Source: JACPNE01 sp964444465
Lineage (GTDB): Archaea; Nanobdellota; Nanobdellia; SCGC-AAA011-G17; JACPNG01
Length of the DNA stretch: 57,167 bases
NCBI GenBank assembly: GCA_964444465.1
Contig: CAYUGZ010000004.1
Coordinates: 1 to 57,167, forward strand
Direction of reading: 5' to 3'
Below the pieces are notes generated by a model, which saw only the letters and a program-made list of their open reading frames with translations, did not search any database and was not told where the DNA came from. Within the stretch, counting starts at the first letter, position 1, and each line of letters begins with the position of its first letter. The translations under genes were made by a program, and so were the position numbers. This document shows positions 47,614 to 56,782 of the stretch, piece after piece.

Positions 47614-49116
47614 TCATTTAACAAGTTTTCCTGCTTTCTCAAATTTAATCTCTTTATCTAATAATTTATTTATAATTTCTCTTAAATCTTTTATCTTAAC
47701 TCTTATTTGTTTTTCAGTATCTCTATCTCTTATTGTAACATCTTTATTTTTTATAGAATCAAAGTCTATTGTTAAACAATAAGGAGTTCCGACCTCTGCT
47801 GCCCTTAAATATCTTTTACCAACAGAAGCAACATCATCATACACACAAACAAAATTTTTATCTAAATTATTTTTAATTTCTTTTGCTATCTTCATTAAAC
47901 TTGGCTTTTTAATAAGTGGAAATACCATCAAATCTATAGGGGTTAAATGATAAGGAAGTCTAAACATTGTTTTACCATCTTTTTTCTCTTTTTTCTCATA
48001 AAAGGTATCTAATAAAGAAAATACAGGCCTGTCTGTACCAAAAGCAATTTCTAGGATATGGGGAATGAATTTACTTCCATCTTCTCTTGTAGCCTCTAAA
48101 TTTTCTTTAGAATGTTCTCCGTGTTTCATTAGATCATAATCGGTTCTATCATGGACACCACAAACCTCTGTCCAACCAAAACTTCTTAATTTAATCTCAA
48201 TGTCCCATGCATCATCTGCATAAAATGCTTTTTCATCAGGATTATGTTGTCTTATTCTAATATTTGATTTAGGAACACCCATACTAATAAACTGCTGATA
48301 AGCTAACCATACACACCAAGCATATGCTTTTGTTTTTATTATTCTAGATTTTATTAAAGAATCAAGACTAACTAAATTAGGATCTTTTTTCTTTTTTTGT
48401 AGTTTATAATCCCACATTGGCAGTTTTAAATTTTTTATTTTGTTATATTCTGGCCAATTATCCTTTTCTACAGGATCAATAATAATTTGTGCTTCTGCTT
48501 GAGTAAATTCCCTTCCTCTTATGACATGTTGTCTTGGAGAAATCTCATTTCTATATGCTTTACCAATCTGAAATACACCAAATGGAAGTTTTTTCTTAAA
48601 GAACATATAATTTCTTTTGTAAGGAAGATAAGTAACAGTTGCTGTTTCTGGTCTTAAAGAAGCATCTTCTCCACCAACTTTAGTTTTCATCATTAATGAT
48701 TCATTTTTAATTTCATGTTTAAAATCACCTTTACAACTAGGACATTTAATCTTTTTTTGTTTGAATAATTTTAGAATTTCTTTACTATCTGTTATTCCTT
48801 CTTCTTCTAATAGATGATCTGCCCTAAACTTAGCTTTACATTTACTACATTCTATGATTGGATCATTAAATGTATCTAAATGACCAGAAGCTTTCCATAC
48901 TATGTCTGGTAGAATTGTAGGACCTTCTAATTCCCATATATCATTTGATTTAAAAATAGATCTTACAGAATTTTAAACTTTATTTTTTAATAATTATCCA
49001 AAAGGCCCATAAGTATAAAATACAGCCATTCCTCCATATATCTCTGGTTAAGGACCCCATATAAATCCTTTTTCTACTACAAAACTAATAAAGTCTTTTA
49101 GGAAATCATTGTTCAT
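47614..49116 (-). pseudogene. glyS: Glycyl-tRNA synthetase with three in-frame ochre codons
   Basis: A class II GlyRS frame of 500 codons (archaeal/eukaryotic type). Codons 49-500 are open and carry motif 1 region EGPTILPDIVWKASGH, FRADHLLE, a zinc-like CSKC/CPSC insert, motif 2 FQIGKAYRNEISPRQ and motif 3 EIAFGTDRPVF. The conserved N-terminus is still readable in the same frame from ATG 49116: KGFIWGP, stop, PEIYGGMAVFYTYGPFG, stop, LLKNKV, stop, NSVRSIF. TAA codons lie at codons 23 (49048-49050), 41 (48994-48996) and 48 (48973-48975). Each differs by one base from a sense codon expected at that place (Ser TCA, Lys AAA, Glu GAA). The next in-frame ATG, at 48693, would remove motif 1. It is a recent pseudogene, a consensus error, or a recoded gene. 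Confidence 0.85.
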
Positions 49117-49199
49117 CTTATTATTTATAATCTATAGTTTATAATTTTTATGATTCTTTTAATCTAAAGATTTTTAAATTTGATACTTCATTTTATTAC

Positions 49200-50108
49200 A
49201 TGAATAAAATAATCTTAGTTAAACCAAGGGGATTTTGTGCAGGTGTTGATAGAGCTATAGAAATAGTTGAAAAAGCTCTTGAAATTCACAAAAAAGTGTA
49301 TGTAAAACATCAAATTGTCCATAATACACATGTTGTAGAAGATTTAGAGAAAAAAGGAGTAATATTTGTAGAAGAGTTAAATGAAATTCCAAATGATAGT
49401 TTAGTTATCTTTAGTGCACATGGTGTTTCTCCAAAAGTTATAGAAGAAGCTAAAAAAAGAAACTTAAAATTTTTAGATGCTACTTGTCCTTTAGTAACTA
49501 AAGTTCATTTAGAAGCTATTCGATATAATAAAGAAAATTATTCTATAATATTAATAGGTCATAAAGGGCACCAAGAAGTAATTGGAACAATGGGGGAAGC
49601 TCCAATGTTTTTAGTAGGAAATATTGAAGATGTTAATAATTTAGATATTAATTCTGAAAAAATTGCTTATATAACTCAAACTACTTTAAGTTTAGATGAC
49701 ACAAAAAATATTGTGGATGCTTTAAAGAAAAAATATTTGAATATTGAATCTCCTAAATCTAAAGATATTTGTTATGCTACCCAAAATAGACAAAATGCAA
49801 TAAAAGAATTAACTAAAACTTGTGAATTAATTTTAGTTGTAGGGTCTAAAAATAGTTCTAATTCTAATAGATTAGTTGAAACTGCTGAACTTCATGGATG
49901 TAAATCTTATTTGATAGAAAATAAAAATTTTGTTGATGAAGAATGGTTAAAAAATGTTGAAAATTTAGGAATAAGTTCAGGTGCTTCTGCTCCAGAAATA
50001 TTAGTTCAAGAGTTAGTTGATGATTTGAAAAATAAATTTAATTGCAAAATAGAATATTCAAATATTATAGAAGAAAACATTAAATTTACTCTTCCTATGA
50101 TAAAATAA
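49200..50108 (+). CDS. ispH: 4-Hydroxy-3-methylbut-2-enyl diphosphate reductase (IspH/LytB)
   Basis: A 302-residue iron-sulfur enzyme performing the last step of the MEP isoprenoid route, giving IPP and DMAPP. The three cluster Cys are at 13 (RGFCAGVDRA), 96 (DATCPLV) and 191 (DICYATQNRQ). The substrate His residues (41, 74, 124) and Glu126 are present. Archaea normally make isoprenoids by the mevalonate route, so this enzyme points to a transfer from bacteria. No other MEP gene is in the window. TATA-like TTTTTAAAT lies about 30 bp before ATG. Confidence 0.95.
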   Translation: MNKIILVKPRGFCAGVDRAIEIVEKALEIHKKVYVKHQIVHNTHVVEDLEKKGVIFVEELNEIPNDSLVIFSAHGVSPKVIEEAKKRNLKFLDATCPLVTKVHLEAIRYNKENYSIILIGHKGHQEVIGTMGEAPMFLVGNIEDVNNLDINSEKIAYITQTTLSLDDTKNIVDALKKKYLNIESPKSKDICYATQNRQNAIKELTKTCELILVVGSKNSSNSNRLVETAELHGCKSYLIENKNFVDEEWLKNVENLGISSGASAPEILVQELVDDLKNKFNCKIEYSNIIEENIKFTLPMIK

Positions 50109-50128
50109 TCTTTTTTCTTTTATAAATC

Positions 50129-51292
50129 TTAAGTTGCTGTTATTGATGCTTGTTGATTTTCTAAACACTTTCTCAAAACTTCAAAATACTCACCCATTAC
50201 TGACTCCCAATTATATCTCTCAATAATCTTATTTGAGGTTTCTTTATCAACTATTATTCTCTTATCTTTTATACTCTTAATCTTTTTAACTACAGAATCC
50301 ATGTTATTGATATCTACAACAAAATCTTCTAATCCAACTTTTTCTAATGCCCCTTTTACTCCAACTGTTCTATTTACAATAGCTGGAGTCCCTGTTGTAA
50401 TGGCCTCTAAAGGAACATTCCCAAATGTTTCAAAATGTGAAGGAGTTATAATCAAATCTACTGATCTATAAAAATCTGCTAATTCTTCATGAGGCATATA
50501 ATCAAATACTTTTACTCCTTCTTCCTCTAACATCTTAAGAACATTTCTTTGATAAGTATTAGGAAAATCAATTGAATGTTTTTCAGTCACACATAAATAA
50601 TCAGCTTGTACATTACTTTTTTTCAAAACTTTTGCTAATTTGGCGAGAAATTCTAAATTTTTTATTTCATGAAGTCTACCAACAACTGCTATCTTAAATC
50701 TATCATTTGATGGTTTTCCTTTATGTCTAAAAAATTCTTCACTTACCCCATTATGTACAACATAAGAGTCTGGAAGTTTTATACCATGTATTTCTTCTAA
50801 AGTTTCTTTCGCATGACTTGAAGGAAATATAGAAGGGTATTCAGGATTTAAAAAATCTTTTCCAATTTCATGCCATAAAGGAGATGTTTCTTCTTTATCT
50901 ATAAGTCCAGCATATCTAATAGCAATAGGCAATCCTTGATTCTTAGCTGCTTGTAAAAGAAACCATGGATAATAAAAAGTTCCAACACAAAGTGCAATCT
51001 CAGGTTTATCTGATTCAATTATTCTCTCTATTTCTAAAACTTTATCTCTATGTTTTTTAGAAAAGTCCTCTGCATTTACAACATCATCTATAAGTCTAGT
51101 ATAATCTTTAGAAACAATTAAATGATGAACTGTAACATTTCTTTCATGTCTCTTAAAATAACTAAGATTATTTGGATCCCTATGAACTAAAGATAGATTA
51201 CATTCAGGATGTTTTTTTAAATAATTTAACATCTCTACACTTTCAGTTGCAATACCTCCCATTCCAGAGTGAGAATTTTTAATAATTTTCAT
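50129..51292 (-). CDS. GT4-like (GT-B) glycosyltransferase
   Basis: A 387-residue retaining glycosyltransferase. The N-terminal Gly-Gly-Ile turn (SGMGGIATESVEML) begins the acceptor domain; the C-terminal domain has VVGRLHEIKNLEFL, the donor motif PSHFETFGNVPLEAITTGTPAI with the catalytic-type Glu-x7-Glu, and the closing WESVMGEYFEV helix. It is usual for hexosyl transfer to lipid or protein glycans. It is not flanked by other glycan genes; UppS in this window could supply its lipid carrier. Confidence 0.88.
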   Translation of the reverse strand: MKIIKNSHSGMGGIATESVEMLNYLKKHPECNLSLVHRDPNNLSYFKRHERNVTVHHLIVSKDYTRLIDDVVNAEDFSKKHRDKVLEIERIIESDKPEIALCVGTFYYPWFLLQAAKNQGLPIAIRYAGLIDKEETSPLWHEIGKDFLNPEYPSIFPSSHAKETLEEIHGIKLPDSYVVHNGVSEEFFRHKGKPSNDRFKIAVVGRLHEIKNLEFLAKLAKVLKKSNVQADYLCVTEKHSIDFPNTYQRNVLKMLEEEGVKVFDYMPHEELADFYRSVDLIITPSHFETFGNVPLEAITTGTPAIVNRTVGVKGALEKVGLEDFVVDINNMDSVVKKIKSIKDKRIIVDKETSNKIIERYNWESVMGEYFEVLRKCLENQQASITAT

Positions 51293-51385
51293 TGTTAATT
51301 CCTAAAATTTAGTTCTTCGTTCTAAGAAATAGATCACTTATAAAACTTTCTATATTTATTACTACTAAAAAAGTATGATTATAGA

Positions 51386-52372
51386 TTAAACATCCTTAAT
51401 TCCATCATCAAATATTTGAAATATTGCTTCTCCATCTGGCATTGCAGGTGCATCAACTAATTTAGCTACTCTTGTTCCTTTTTTTCCTCTTCTCAAATAG
51501 ATTCTATAAGTTGAAGCATGTGCTAAAACATGCCCTCCAATAGCCTCAGTAGGGTCTCCGAAAAACGTATCTGGTTTTGACATTACTTGATTTGTTATAT
51601 AAACAGCTATATCATATTTTGTAGCTAACTTCATCAATTGATGCATATGTTTATTCAATTTTTGTTGTCTATCTGCTAATTGACCTCTTCCAGAATAATC
51701 TGATCTAAAATGCCCCATTAAAGAATCCATAATAATTAATTTAATTGGCAAACCATCTTTAATTAAATCTTCAACTTTTTCTGCTAATAACATTTGATGG
51801 TCTGAATTAAAAGATCTAACCCCTCTAAAATTCTTTAATGCTTCTTCTGGATTTAAACCTTGAGCTTCTGCTAATTGTTTTAAAAATTCAGGTCTTAACG
51901 TACTTTCAGAATCAATCCATACAGCCATTCCTTCAGCCCCACCTTTCTCTTTAGAAAGTTGAACATTAACAGCTAATTGATGAGCTAAGGTAGTCTTTCC
52001 AGATCCATATTGGCCATAAGCTTCTGTTATAGCTCCTGTTTCTACACCTCCTCCAATCAAAGCATCAAAATTTTTAGATCCTGTTGTAATTTTAGTTACT
52101 TGTTCTCTTTTTTTCATCAAATCTTCTCCTGATTCAAAACCCATATCTAATTTAGTTCTAGCTACATTAATTATTCTTTTAGCTACATTATCTCCAATTC
52201 CACAAGCTTCAACTAATTCTGCTGGAGAAGCTACAGCTATTGACATTAAATCATTGTATCCTGAATCACTTAATTTTTCTGCAGTTGCTGAACCAACCCC
52301 TGGAAGATCTGATATTGAATATTCTTTTTTCTCTTTCTTAGCTTCTTCTTTCTTAATCTCTTTTTCTGCCAT
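51386..52372 (-). CDS. radA: RadA recombinase
   Basis: A 328-residue archaeal RecA/Rad51 homologue catalysing strand exchange. The N-terminal helix-hairpin-helix domain (SDLPGVGSATAEKLSDSGY, about residues 20-38) is followed by the ATPase core with Walker A AYGQYGSGKTTL near residue 117, Walker B KLIIMDSLMGHFR, the L1/L2 loops and the ITNQV block. A GGAGG ribosome site lies five bases from the start. The small gene before it ends at 52375, so the two are coupled. Confidence 0.96.
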   Translation of the reverse strand: MAEKEIKKEEAKKEKKEYSISDLPGVGSATAEKLSDSGYNDLMSIAVASPAELVEACGIGDNVAKRIINVARTKLDMGFESGEDLMKKREQVTKITTGSKNFDALIGGGVETGAITEAYGQYGSGKTTLAHQLAVNVQLSKEKGGAEGMAVWIDSESTLRPEFLKQLAEAQGLNPEEALKNFRGVRSFNSDHQMLLAEKVEDLIKDGLPIKLIIMDSLMGHFRSDYSGRGQLADRQQKLNKHMHQLMKLATKYDIAVYITNQVMSKPDTFFGDPTEAIGGHVLAHASTYRIYLRRGKKGTRVAKLVDAPAMPDGEAIFQIFDDGIKDV

Positions 52373-52374
52373 CT

Positions 52375-52650
52375 TTATTCCTCCTCATCTTCTCTTTCTT
52401 TATTTTCTTTATCAGCTTCGAAAAATAAGTAATCTTGCACCTTATTTAACAATAGTTGTAGTTTAACTATATCTTGTCTCCTTAGATTATTAATAACATC
52501 AGATCTCCAAATATCTTCTTCTTTCTTTTTATATCCTTTAGAAATACTAAAAGTTTTGAAAGAAACTTCTCCACCATTAAATTCTTTTTTATTTTCCCAA
52601 ACAGAAAAATCAATATTCCCTAATCTCCATTTTTGTATTGGTCTTGGCAT
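52375..52650 (-). CDS. Small PC4-like/ssDNA-binding-type protein
   Basis: A 91-residue protein: RPIQKWRLGNIDFSVWENKK, then a strand segment with a FKTFSISKGYKKKEEDIW pattern and a helix (LRRQDIVKLQLLLNKVQDYLFF), ending in an acidic tail. The order basic strand, Val-Trp-Glu-Asn, strand, Trp, helix matches small proteins with a PC4/YdbC-like fold that bind single-stranded nucleic acid; this remains an inference. It lies two bases from the radA start, suggesting a recombination partner. A GGAGG ribosome site precedes the ATG. Confidence 0.68.
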   Translation of the reverse strand: MPRPIQKWRLGNIDFSVWENKKEFNGGEVSFKTFSISKGYKKKEEDIWRSDVINNLRRQDIVKLQLLLNKVQDYLFFEADKENKEREDEEE

Positions 52651-52820
52651 TTTTCCCTCCTTATCGGATTTTATTTCATATAATCAAGAAATAGTTTGCT
52701 TAAAACAAAGTCAGCTATTCGCAATCTATTTCATTGACTTATTATGTATAAGATAAAATTATTTATAAACCTGACGTGTATTTGTCTGGTGTCCGCTATA
52801 AATATTCTAGAAGATATACA

Positions 52821-53285
52821 TTAAAAAATAGTTTCTACCATTAAAACAATCGCAATTAAAATTGAAGTTAGTAAAGCATATTCTAAAATTCCTCCAGTTT
52901 TAATAAATCCACTAATATGGAATTTATGGAATGGTTTCAAAAAACTTATCCCTTTTATATTTAATGAATCTATTAACAAATGAGAGATAAATCCTAATAA
53001 AAAAGCAAATCCAACAAGTTGATAGTTAAATATGCTTAAAATAATAAAAACTGCAATTGGAACATAAATAGTGTGCATTAATCCTCTATGTCCAAACAAA
53101 ATTTCTAAGAAGAAAGATAAAAGTTTAACTTTAGATCCTATCTTAGAAGACATTTTGTCTATATCTGCAACTATCGAACTAAAAACTATAATTGAAATAA
53201 AAATGATATTATTTGGGACTTCAAAATAAGTAATTGAAATTAATGCAACTAAAAACCCAAAAACAAGATGTGTTATGAACATCAT
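52821..53285 (-). CDS. YdjM/DUF457-type membrane metal hydrolase
   Basis: A 154-residue protein with four to five membrane helices. The family motifs are MMFITHLVFGF at the N-terminus, ADIDKMSS (Asp cluster) near residue 41, GHRGLMHTIY near 70 and SHLLIDSLN near 103. YdjM-type proteins (LexA-regulated in some bacteria) are predicted zinc-dependent membrane hydrolases. It overlaps the RPA gene by four bases, so it is probably cotranscribed with it. Confidence 0.85.
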   Translation of the reverse strand: MMFITHLVFGFLVALISITYFEVPNNIIFISIIVFSSIVADIDKMSSKIGSKVKLLSFFLEILFGHRGLMHTIYVPIAVFIILSIFNYQLVGFAFLLGFISHLLIDSLNIKGISFLKPFHKFHISGFIKTGGILEYALLTSILIAIVLMVETIF

Positions 53286-54280
53286 TTTAACTTACTTAAC
53301 AATTCATCTACTGAATCTTTAACATTTATCTCTTCTACAGAATTAGCAATAAATTCTAATCTATCAAACATCTCATTCTTTACAACTTTCCCATTGATAA
53401 TAATTTGAGTGCCCATAACTTTTTCTCTTACTTCATTAAATTTATTTGTATCTTCTTTTAATTTTATAACTTCCTCATTATTTATCTTTAATATTTCTGC
53501 TACATTATCTCTAAAAGCAACTATTCTGATATTTTCAGTACTATCATCAAAAAATAAATTTAGAATTGGAGTGATTTTTTCTTTAACAATACCATGGACC
53601 TCACATTTGTATTTATCCCCTTCTAATCCTAATTTTTTATTGCATTCAGGACAAGCATTGTAGAATTTTGGTTCAAATAATTGAACAATAGTTCCAGATA
53701 AAGAAACATTATCACCTATTTGTAGATCTTTAATTTGTTTTCTTTGTAATTTTCTTTGTATATTAACTAAAACATCACCTAAAGTCTCATTTTCAGGATT
53801 AACCTCAAAAGAACTTGATTTGTTTAGATGTATCTCTTTAAACCCATTATTATCTCTTATGTATCCATTATTTATTAATAACAAATCTCCTTCTTTTACT
53901 TCTTGCAATGAATTAATTTGAGTTTCATCCCATACAACTAATCTCATAGCTCCAGTATCATCTCCAATTAATAAATTTTGAACTTTTCCTTCTCTATTTT
54001 CTTTTTTAAATTCTCTAACTTCATTCTTTTGAACTAATTTAACTAAAACTTCCATAGAAGTCATTCCGATCATCAATTCATTTATTTTGAATCTTTTTTT
54101 ATTTAAATCAAAAATTTTAATTCCTAAATCATTAGCAACTATATATGCTGCCCCATCTTTACTAACTAGATTATTTAATTGAGAAATTTTGTTATTTACT
54201 TTTTCTTCTATCTCTTTATCTGAAAGTTTCTTCTCTTCTTTTATCTTCTTTACAATATCTTCATAGCTTATTTTATACAT
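53282..54280 (-). CDS. rpa: Archaeal replication protein A (RPA)
   Basis: A 332-residue single-stranded-DNA-binding protein with a helical N-terminus, a first OB-fold (about residues 70-155, KVQNLLIGDDTGAMRLVVWDET), a second OB-fold (about 185-300) interrupted by a zinc finger (CPECNKKLGLEGDKYKCEVHG near 210-230), and a short acidic C-terminus. This composition (OB plus zinc finger) is typical for euryarchaeal/DPANN RPA. It protects exposed DNA in replication and recombination, with PolD and RadA also in this window. Confidence 0.9.
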   Translation of the reverse strand: MYKISYEDIVKKIKEEKKLSDKEIEEKVNNKISQLNNLVSKDGAAYIVANDLGIKIFDLNKKRFKINELMIGMTSMEVLVKLVQKNEVREFKKENREGKVQNLLIGDDTGAMRLVVWDETQINSLQEVKEGDLLLINNGYIRDNNGFKEIHLNKSSSFEVNPENETLGDVLVNIQRKLQRKQIKDLQIGDNVSLSGTIVQLFEPKFYNACPECNKKLGLEGDKYKCEVHGIVKEKITPILNLFFDDSTENIRIVAFRDNVAEILKINNEEVIKLKEDTNKFNEVREKVMGTQIIINGKVVKNEMFDRLEFIANSVEEINVKDSVDELLSKLK

Positions 54281-54283
54281 CTT

Positions 54284-55225
54284 TTAATTTAATATTTGGG
54301 TTGAAATTTCTTTTCTATGTTTTATTGGGATCTCTTTTGTTGTTACTATGGATTTATAAGGGTAACTCAAACTTATTTCTAATGGGTTTGAAAAAAAGTT
54401 TGAACTATCTAAGCTAACTTGTTTAAAACAATCAACTTCTAATTTTTTTCTTGATTCCCTGAATTTTAATAAATTAGGACTACAAGTAAAAGGTCCTTTT
54501 CCTTTTAATATTATTCTTCCATTTATGTCTAAACTATTTTCTTCATTATTTATCCATCCATCACTTCCACCAAAATCTTCAAAAGTTAAAGTCAAGAAAA
54601 TTTCAGCAGTTGCATCACCTACTGAATCTAATTCTTGTTTAATATTAGTTACAGTAACTGGTGCATGTTGTGCATCAAAACCAAGATCACTATTTGAAAA
54701 AGACCTTCTCGAAGTACATTCTTGCTCATTTACTTTTGCATCTCTACTCTTTACACATATATCTGTAAAAAATTTAACATTATAATCATATTCTAATTCA
54801 GCTCTTATTGTGGTTCCAGTTAAAGAAGGTGAAGGGGGATAAGTATATGATCCTAAATCTATTTCTTTTCCTTTAGGTGTAGATCTAATACCTTTATCTA
54901 AACCTTCTAAATCAAATCTTTGTTGGACTCTACCTTGGATAGCTGATAATGATCCTGACAATTTATCTGATAAATAAATATCTCCTGAAGTTGGTTGTGA
55001 AGCCCAATTTTCTAATAAAACTCTAACACTAAATGGAAATTCAGATCTTATTCTATCTTGTGACGGTGATCCTTCTATAAATTTTAATGTGACGCCACGA
55101 TTAGTTAATCTTCCAGATTGTGAATTTACTTCAGATATAACATTTTTGTCTGGAGCATTTGTATTAGTAGGAAAACAACCTGAAATGATTACTAGAGAAA
55201 CTAATAATAGAATTAAATATCTCAT
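54284..55225 (-). CDS. Hypothetical exported lipoprotein
   Basis: A 313-residue protein with a signal peptide closing in VIISGC, a lipobox with Cys17. The mature part is rich in beta strands and resembles Ig-like envelope domains; Cys pairs may form disulfides. No family is recognised. It is followed after three bases by the RPA gene and preceded by the membrane protein at 55237 with 11 bp between, so they run as one leftward unit. Confidence 0.65.
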   Translation of the reverse strand: MRYLILLLVSLVIISGCFPTNTNAPDKNVISEVNSQSGRLTNRGVTLKFIEGSPSQDRIRSEFPFSVRVLLENWASQPTSGDIYLSDKLSGSLSAIQGRVQQRFDLEGLDKGIRSTPKGKEIDLGSYTYPPSPSLTGTTIRAELEYDYNVKFFTDICVKSRDAKVNEQECTSRRSFSNSDLGFDAQHAPVTVTNIKQELDSVGDATAEIFLTLTFEDFGGSDGWINNEENSLDINGRIILKGKGPFTCSPNLLKFRESRKKLEVDCFKQVSLDSSNFFSNPLEISLSYPYKSIVTTKEIPIKHRKEISTQILN

Positions 55226-55236
55226 TCAATAAAAAA

Positions 55237-56781
55237 CTACAATTTCTTTAAAAGGTTTTCTGTGAATAAAATAGCATTTGTTGTTATTCCATTAGTATTT
55301 TTATCAAGTTTAGTAAATAATGAATCTTCTTTTTTTCTTATTTGAACTGATGAGTCTTTAGATACACCATAAGTATAGATTGCATTTGTTCTTAATTTAT
55401 AAACATCTATTAAATCTCCTTCAGGAGCTTCTTGTATCTTTATTCCACATCTAAAAGCTAAACTATTATCTCTAAACTTAACACAATCTTCACTATTTTT
55501 ATTTTTACTATAACAAACATTATTTATCTTTTCATTGATATTTTTTATTATTTGAGAAGATAGTTTTCCATCAATGAAATTTTCACAGCTATTTTGATTA
55601 ATTGTTACTTGTTGTTTATTCAAAGAAAAAATCTCTAGAAATTTTAATTTATATAAATTCCCTCCCCATTCAATTTTGTTTGAGGCTGTATTTATAATTC
55701 CAATTACAAGATCTGCATTCTGTTTGGTGAGTGGTTGTCTAGCTAATAATTGAATAGATGCAGGAATTGGAACTTTAGCACCTATCTGTAAAGATCTTAT
55801 TTGCCCATCACCTTTCCATAATCCTGTAGATTTTAAATTATCAAGTAAATCATTTCTTTTAAGTAAATTTTCACCACCAATTGAAGAGAGCCTTTCTTCA
55901 TTACCTACATGTAAATCTAAGATTGTAGTTGTTTTAACATCATACTTAACATTTAATTTTACTGATTTTCCTACTCTTGATTTATCTTTAAAGTTAGAAC
56001 TATAACTATCTTTTGGAAGAGTACATCTAACTGATACAGTTTTTGTTCCACCGAAAGGGCTACCTTTTACAGTAGTAGACACTTGATTAACTCCTTTTGT
56101 ACTTTCAATTCCCACAACTTCAATTTCAATTGATTTAATCTGATCTTCTGCACTACAACTTAAATCTAATCTTAAATCATCTTCTACATTAATTATATCT
56201 ACTAATCCATCTAAAATTATTTTATCTCCATCTTCATAAAAAGGTTTGAATGATTTAAATTGAGATATAATGACTCCCCTTTTTTCTTTTGGTTTTTGTG
56301 CTACAACTGGATTTTCAAACTTTCCAATTTTTGCAAGTTCTTCAGGAAATTTTGCATAAAAAGGGAGACCTTGTATAATTGCATCTTTGGTTATTATTAT
56401 TTTATTACCTATTTCACTTGCTTTAATTTGAGAAACAAAAACACTACAAGTACCAGGATAAAATTGACAGTAAAAAGTCCCAAAAATGAAAATTACAATA
56501 ATGATAGCTAAAAAAGCACCTAATCCAGGTCCTTTTTTCTCTTTAAGTGCAATTGGGGCTTGGTTAACATTAACTTGTATTGGTTGTTGTTGCTGTTTTC
56601 TTCTTCTGAAAGGATAAGAAATAATTCTTGCTGGATTTTTAACAGATCTTCTAAATCTATGTCCTGATAATTCATGCTCTTTTACTTTTGCAGCTACTTT
56701 TTCTGCCTTCTTCCTTCTATGTTCATCTACACCTTCTGAATATCCTTCTCTAAATCTTCTAAAACTATCAGCAAGTCCCAT
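55237..56781 (-). CDS. Hypothetical membrane-anchored protein
   Basis: A 514-residue protein. A highly basic cytosolic N-terminus (about 1-85) with a Gln-rich stretch is followed by one membrane helix (about 88-108, GLGAFLAIIIVIFIFGTFYC) and a large outer part with mixed strands, a few Cys and an Ig-like character. No known domain. It begins one base after the stop of the upstream truncated gene, pointing to an operon of envelope proteins (56783 and further, 55237, 54284). Confidence 0.65.
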   Translation of the reverse strand: MGLADSFRRFREGYSEGVDEHRRKKAEKVAAKVKEHELSGHRFRRSVKNPARIISYPFRRRKQQQQPIQVNVNQAPIALKEKKGPGLGAFLAIIIVIFIFGTFYCQFYPGTCSVFVSQIKASEIGNKIIITKDAIIQGLPFYAKFPEELAKIGKFENPVVAQKPKEKRGVIISQFKSFKPFYEDGDKIILDGLVDIINVEDDLRLDLSCSAEDQIKSIEIEVVGIESTKGVNQVSTTVKGSPFGGTKTVSVRCTLPKDSYSSNFKDKSRVGKSVKLNVKYDVKTTTILDLHVGNEERLSSIGGENLLKRNDLLDNLKSTGLWKGDGQIRSLQIGAKVPIPASIQLLARQPLTKQNADLVIGIINTASNKIEWGGNLYKLKFLEIFSLNKQQVTINQNSCENFIDGKLSSQIIKNINEKINNVCYSKNKNSEDCVKFRDNSLAFRCGIKIQEAPEGDLIDVYKLRTNAIYTYGVSKDSSVQIRKKEDSLFTKLDKNTNGITTNAILFTENLLKKL

Positions 56782-56782
56782 T

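Noticed and set aside
48973..49050. Global reassignment of TAA to a sense codon
   Set aside because: Nearly all other genes here end sensibly at TAA, with family-typical lengths and neighbouring starts directly after it, so the ochre codons in glyS need a local explanation.
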